64,000 nucleotides of DNA from Tahibacter harae (GTDB lineage: Bacteria > Pseudomonadota > Gammaproteobacteria > Xanthomonadales > Rhodanobacteraceae). Positions 62,791 to 64,000 of this stretch are shown here, in pieces (position 1 is the first letter of the stretch; each line of letters starts with the position of its first letter). The stretch spans positions 62,001-126,000 of the forward strand of contig NZ_JANFQO010000005.1 of the NCBI RefSeq assembly GCF_024437735.1, written 5' to 3'. The position numbers and the translations under genes are program-made. A model generated the notes under the pieces. That model did not search any database. It was not told where the DNA came from and was given only the letters and a program-made list of their open reading frames with translations.

Positions 62791-63459
62791 ATGAGCAAAC
62801 CCGCAGTCGTACTCGTCTCCGGCGGCATGGACTCCGCCGTCGTCCTCGCCATCGCCCGCGAACAGGGCTTCGCCTGCCACGCGCTCAGCGTTGCCTACGG
62901 CCAGCGCCATGTGTCGGAACTCGATGCCTCCGACCGCGTCTGCGCCATGCTCGGCGCCGCCGCGCACAAGACTGTCACGGTGGACCTGCGCAGCATCGGC
63001 GGCTCGGCCCTCACCGACGAGATCGACGTCCCCGAACAGGGCGGCGCCGGCATCCCCGTCACCTACGTGCCCGCGCGCAACACCATCATGCTGTCCATCG
63101 CCCTGGGCTGGGCCGAAGTGCTGGGTGCCGCCGACATCTTCTGCGGCGTCAACGCCGTGGATTACTCCGGCTACCCCGACTGCCGTCCCGCCTTCATCGA
63201 CAGCTTCCAGCAACTTGCCAACGTCGCCACCAAGGCCGGCGTCGAAGGTGCCGGCATCCGCATCCATGCCCCGCTGATGCGCCTGAGCAAGGCCGACATC
63301 GCCCGCGAGGGCCAGCGCCTCGGCGTCGACTTCGCCGCCACCGTCTCCTGCTACCAGGCCGACGAAAAAGGCCGCGCCTGCGCCCACTGCGACGCCTGCC
63401 GCCTGCGCGCGGAAGGGTTTCGCGAGGCGGGGCTGGTGGATCCGACGCGGTATCGGTGA
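62791..63459 (+). CDS. queC: 7-cyano-7-deazaguanine synthase QueC
   Basis: The 222-residue protein has the ATP-pyrophosphatase SGGMDS motif near residue 10 and a C-terminal zinc cluster of four Cys (CYQADEKG...CAHCDAC). It makes preQ0 from 7-carboxy-7-deazaguanine and ammonia. Its stop codon lies within the first unit of the repeat array that follows. Confidence 0.95.
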   Translation: MSKPAVVLVSGGMDSAVVLAIAREQGFACHALSVAYGQRHVSELDASDRVCAMLGAAAHKTVTVDLRSIGGSALTDEIDVPEQGGAGIPVTYVPARNTIMLSIALGWAEVLGAADIFCGVNAVDYSGYPDCRPAFIDSFQQLANVATKAGVEGAGIRIHAPLMRLSKADIAREGQRLGVDFAATVSCYQADEKGRACAHCDACRLRAEGFREAGLVDPTRYR

Positions 63460-63604
63460 GAGGTGGGCCGTATCGGGGAGGCGGCCCGTATCAGTGAGAG
63501 GCAGGCAGGCCGTATCTGTGAGAGGCTGCTTGCATCAATGAGAGCCAGACCCGGTCGATGAGCGGCGACATGTATCAATGGGAGACAGGCCGCATCGGTG
63601 AGAG
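63451..63604. repeat. Eight degenerate direct repeats, period about 20 bp, overlapping the queC 3' end
   Basis: Units resembling TATCGGTGAGAG start at 63451, 63471, 63489, 63513, 63533, 63553, 63573 and 63593; most intervals are 20 bp. The first includes the queC stop TGA. Copies differ at two to five positions. The remainder to 63984 holds no recognisable gene; short open frames there lack family features and start sites. Confidence 0.75.
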
Positions 63605-63904
63605 ACAGGCCTTTACTCAGCGTCCGCCGCCCGCAAGCAGAAGCTCCCGCGCGAGCAGGCCCGCCTGAATCCGGCATTTCCATCCGGCGCAGCGACATTG
63701 GACGCACGGTACTCCTTGCTTGTCGTCCTGCTGCCGCCCGCTCCACCGGCCATCGTCTTCGGAGGGGGATCCCGCTCCCTCGACCTTCCTCGCATTTGCC
63801 TCGAGGCCGCGCGCCGCCAGCACTCCACCCCGCCAGAATCGACATACGGCCCGTACAGGCCAGCAGCGCCTCGGCCGTCGGCGCAAGTGGTTGTCCATCC
63901 AGGC

Positions 63905-63933
63905 TTGTTTAGCCCACGCCCAGGCCCTAAACT
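63905..63933 (+). promoter_or_regulatory. Candidate promoter for the tRNA at the window end
   Basis: TTGTTT at 63905-63910 and TAAACT at 63928-63933 are 17 bp apart, about 50 bp before the tRNA 5' end. The -10 matches at four of six positions, the -35 at three. Confidence 0.3.
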
Positions 63934-63984
63934 TCGCCTCCCTCGCGCGCCGGCCCCAAGCCGACGCCACGCAGCACCTCCTGT

Positions 63985-64000
63985 GGGCCGTTAGCTCAGT
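63985..64000 (+). tRNA. 5' end of a tRNA gene (probably tRNA-Lys), cut by window edge
   Basis: The last 16 bases, GGGCCGTTAGCTCAGT, form a 7-base acceptor strand, TA, and the start of a D-arm. They closely resemble the beginning of bacterial tRNA-Lys genes. The anticodon lies outside the window, so the amino acid is only likely. Confidence 0.75.

Noticed and set aside
63451-63604. CRISPR array
   Set aside because: Units of about 20 bp have degenerate cores and almost no unique spacers; no cas gene is nearby.
63617-63970. Minus-strand open frame of 117 codons
   Set aside because: Arg/Ala/Trp-rich composition without family landmarks, no ribosome-binding site, and overlapping frames of equal quality on the other strand.

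Overview
The window is high-GC bacterial chromosome, densely coding, with many stop/start overlaps of the ATGA or TGATG type. Gene content and order point to a gammaproteobacterium of the order Xanthomonadales (Lysobacterales). Supporting marks are pilB-pilC-pilD-coaE next to pilS-pilR and two pilA genes, kup lying between ruvA and ruvB, a complete ybgC-tolQRAB-pal-cpoB-queE-queC block, and an ECF sigma factor paired with a TPR-carrying Ser/Thr kinase. A Rhodanobacteraceae-like genome (for example Dokdonella-like) is my guess; the sequence does not prove the family.

Layout. 1-4776 (+): the 3' part of a membrane-anchored M23 peptidase gene, secA, and a Nudix/ThiE-like fusion. 5021-9613 (-): pilB, pilC, pilD, coaE. 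9868-16850 (+): seven or eight translationally coupled genes predicted to make a CDP-linked, C-methylated amino-deoxy sugar. 16908-20639 (-): a flippase-like membrane protein, a GT2 glycosyltransferase and a GT-C-like membrane protein. 20739-29378 (-): two type IV pilins, a membrane/spermidine-synthase fusion, a TfpX/TfpZ-like pilin accessory protein, and the PilR/PilS pair. A sigma-54 promoter with a GG-N10-GC core lies upstream of the first pilin, matching the neighbouring PilRS genes. The glycan genes therefore sit between pilB and pilA, which suggests pilin or surface glycosylation.

29641-31689 (+) is sucCD with a strong terminator. 31777-36278 holds a secreted beta-helix protein (-), glutamine-dependent nadE (+) and glk (-). 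36523-37805 (+) is a secreted unknown protein and a secreted papain-like (AvrRpt2-type) cysteine protease. 37911-40773 (-) is a Ser/Thr kinase and its partner ECF sigma factor, whose region 2 lacks the usual acidic motif. 40882-48228 holds bamD (-), rluD and a PgeF-DUF4166 fusion (+), a saccharopine-dehydrogenase-like gene (-), and clpB (+) with a candidate heat-shock promoter. 48468-52075 (+) holds a small zinc-ribbon protein, a DUF3011 protein, aspS and a lipase-like hydrolase. 52072-56170 (+) is ruvC-ruvA-kup-ruvB. 56273-63459 (+) is the Tol-Pal operon, with an extra TolA-domain-III-only gene between tolA and tolB, followed by queE and queC. The last 540 bases hold a degenerate array of about 20-bp repeats and the first 16 bases of a tRNA gene.

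The observations I rate highest are the CDP-branched-amino-sugar island placed inside the pilus locus, the TolA-domain-III paralogue, the ECF/kinase pair with a candidate phospho-threonine, and the domain swap between PgeF, DUF4166 and saccharopine dehydrogenase.
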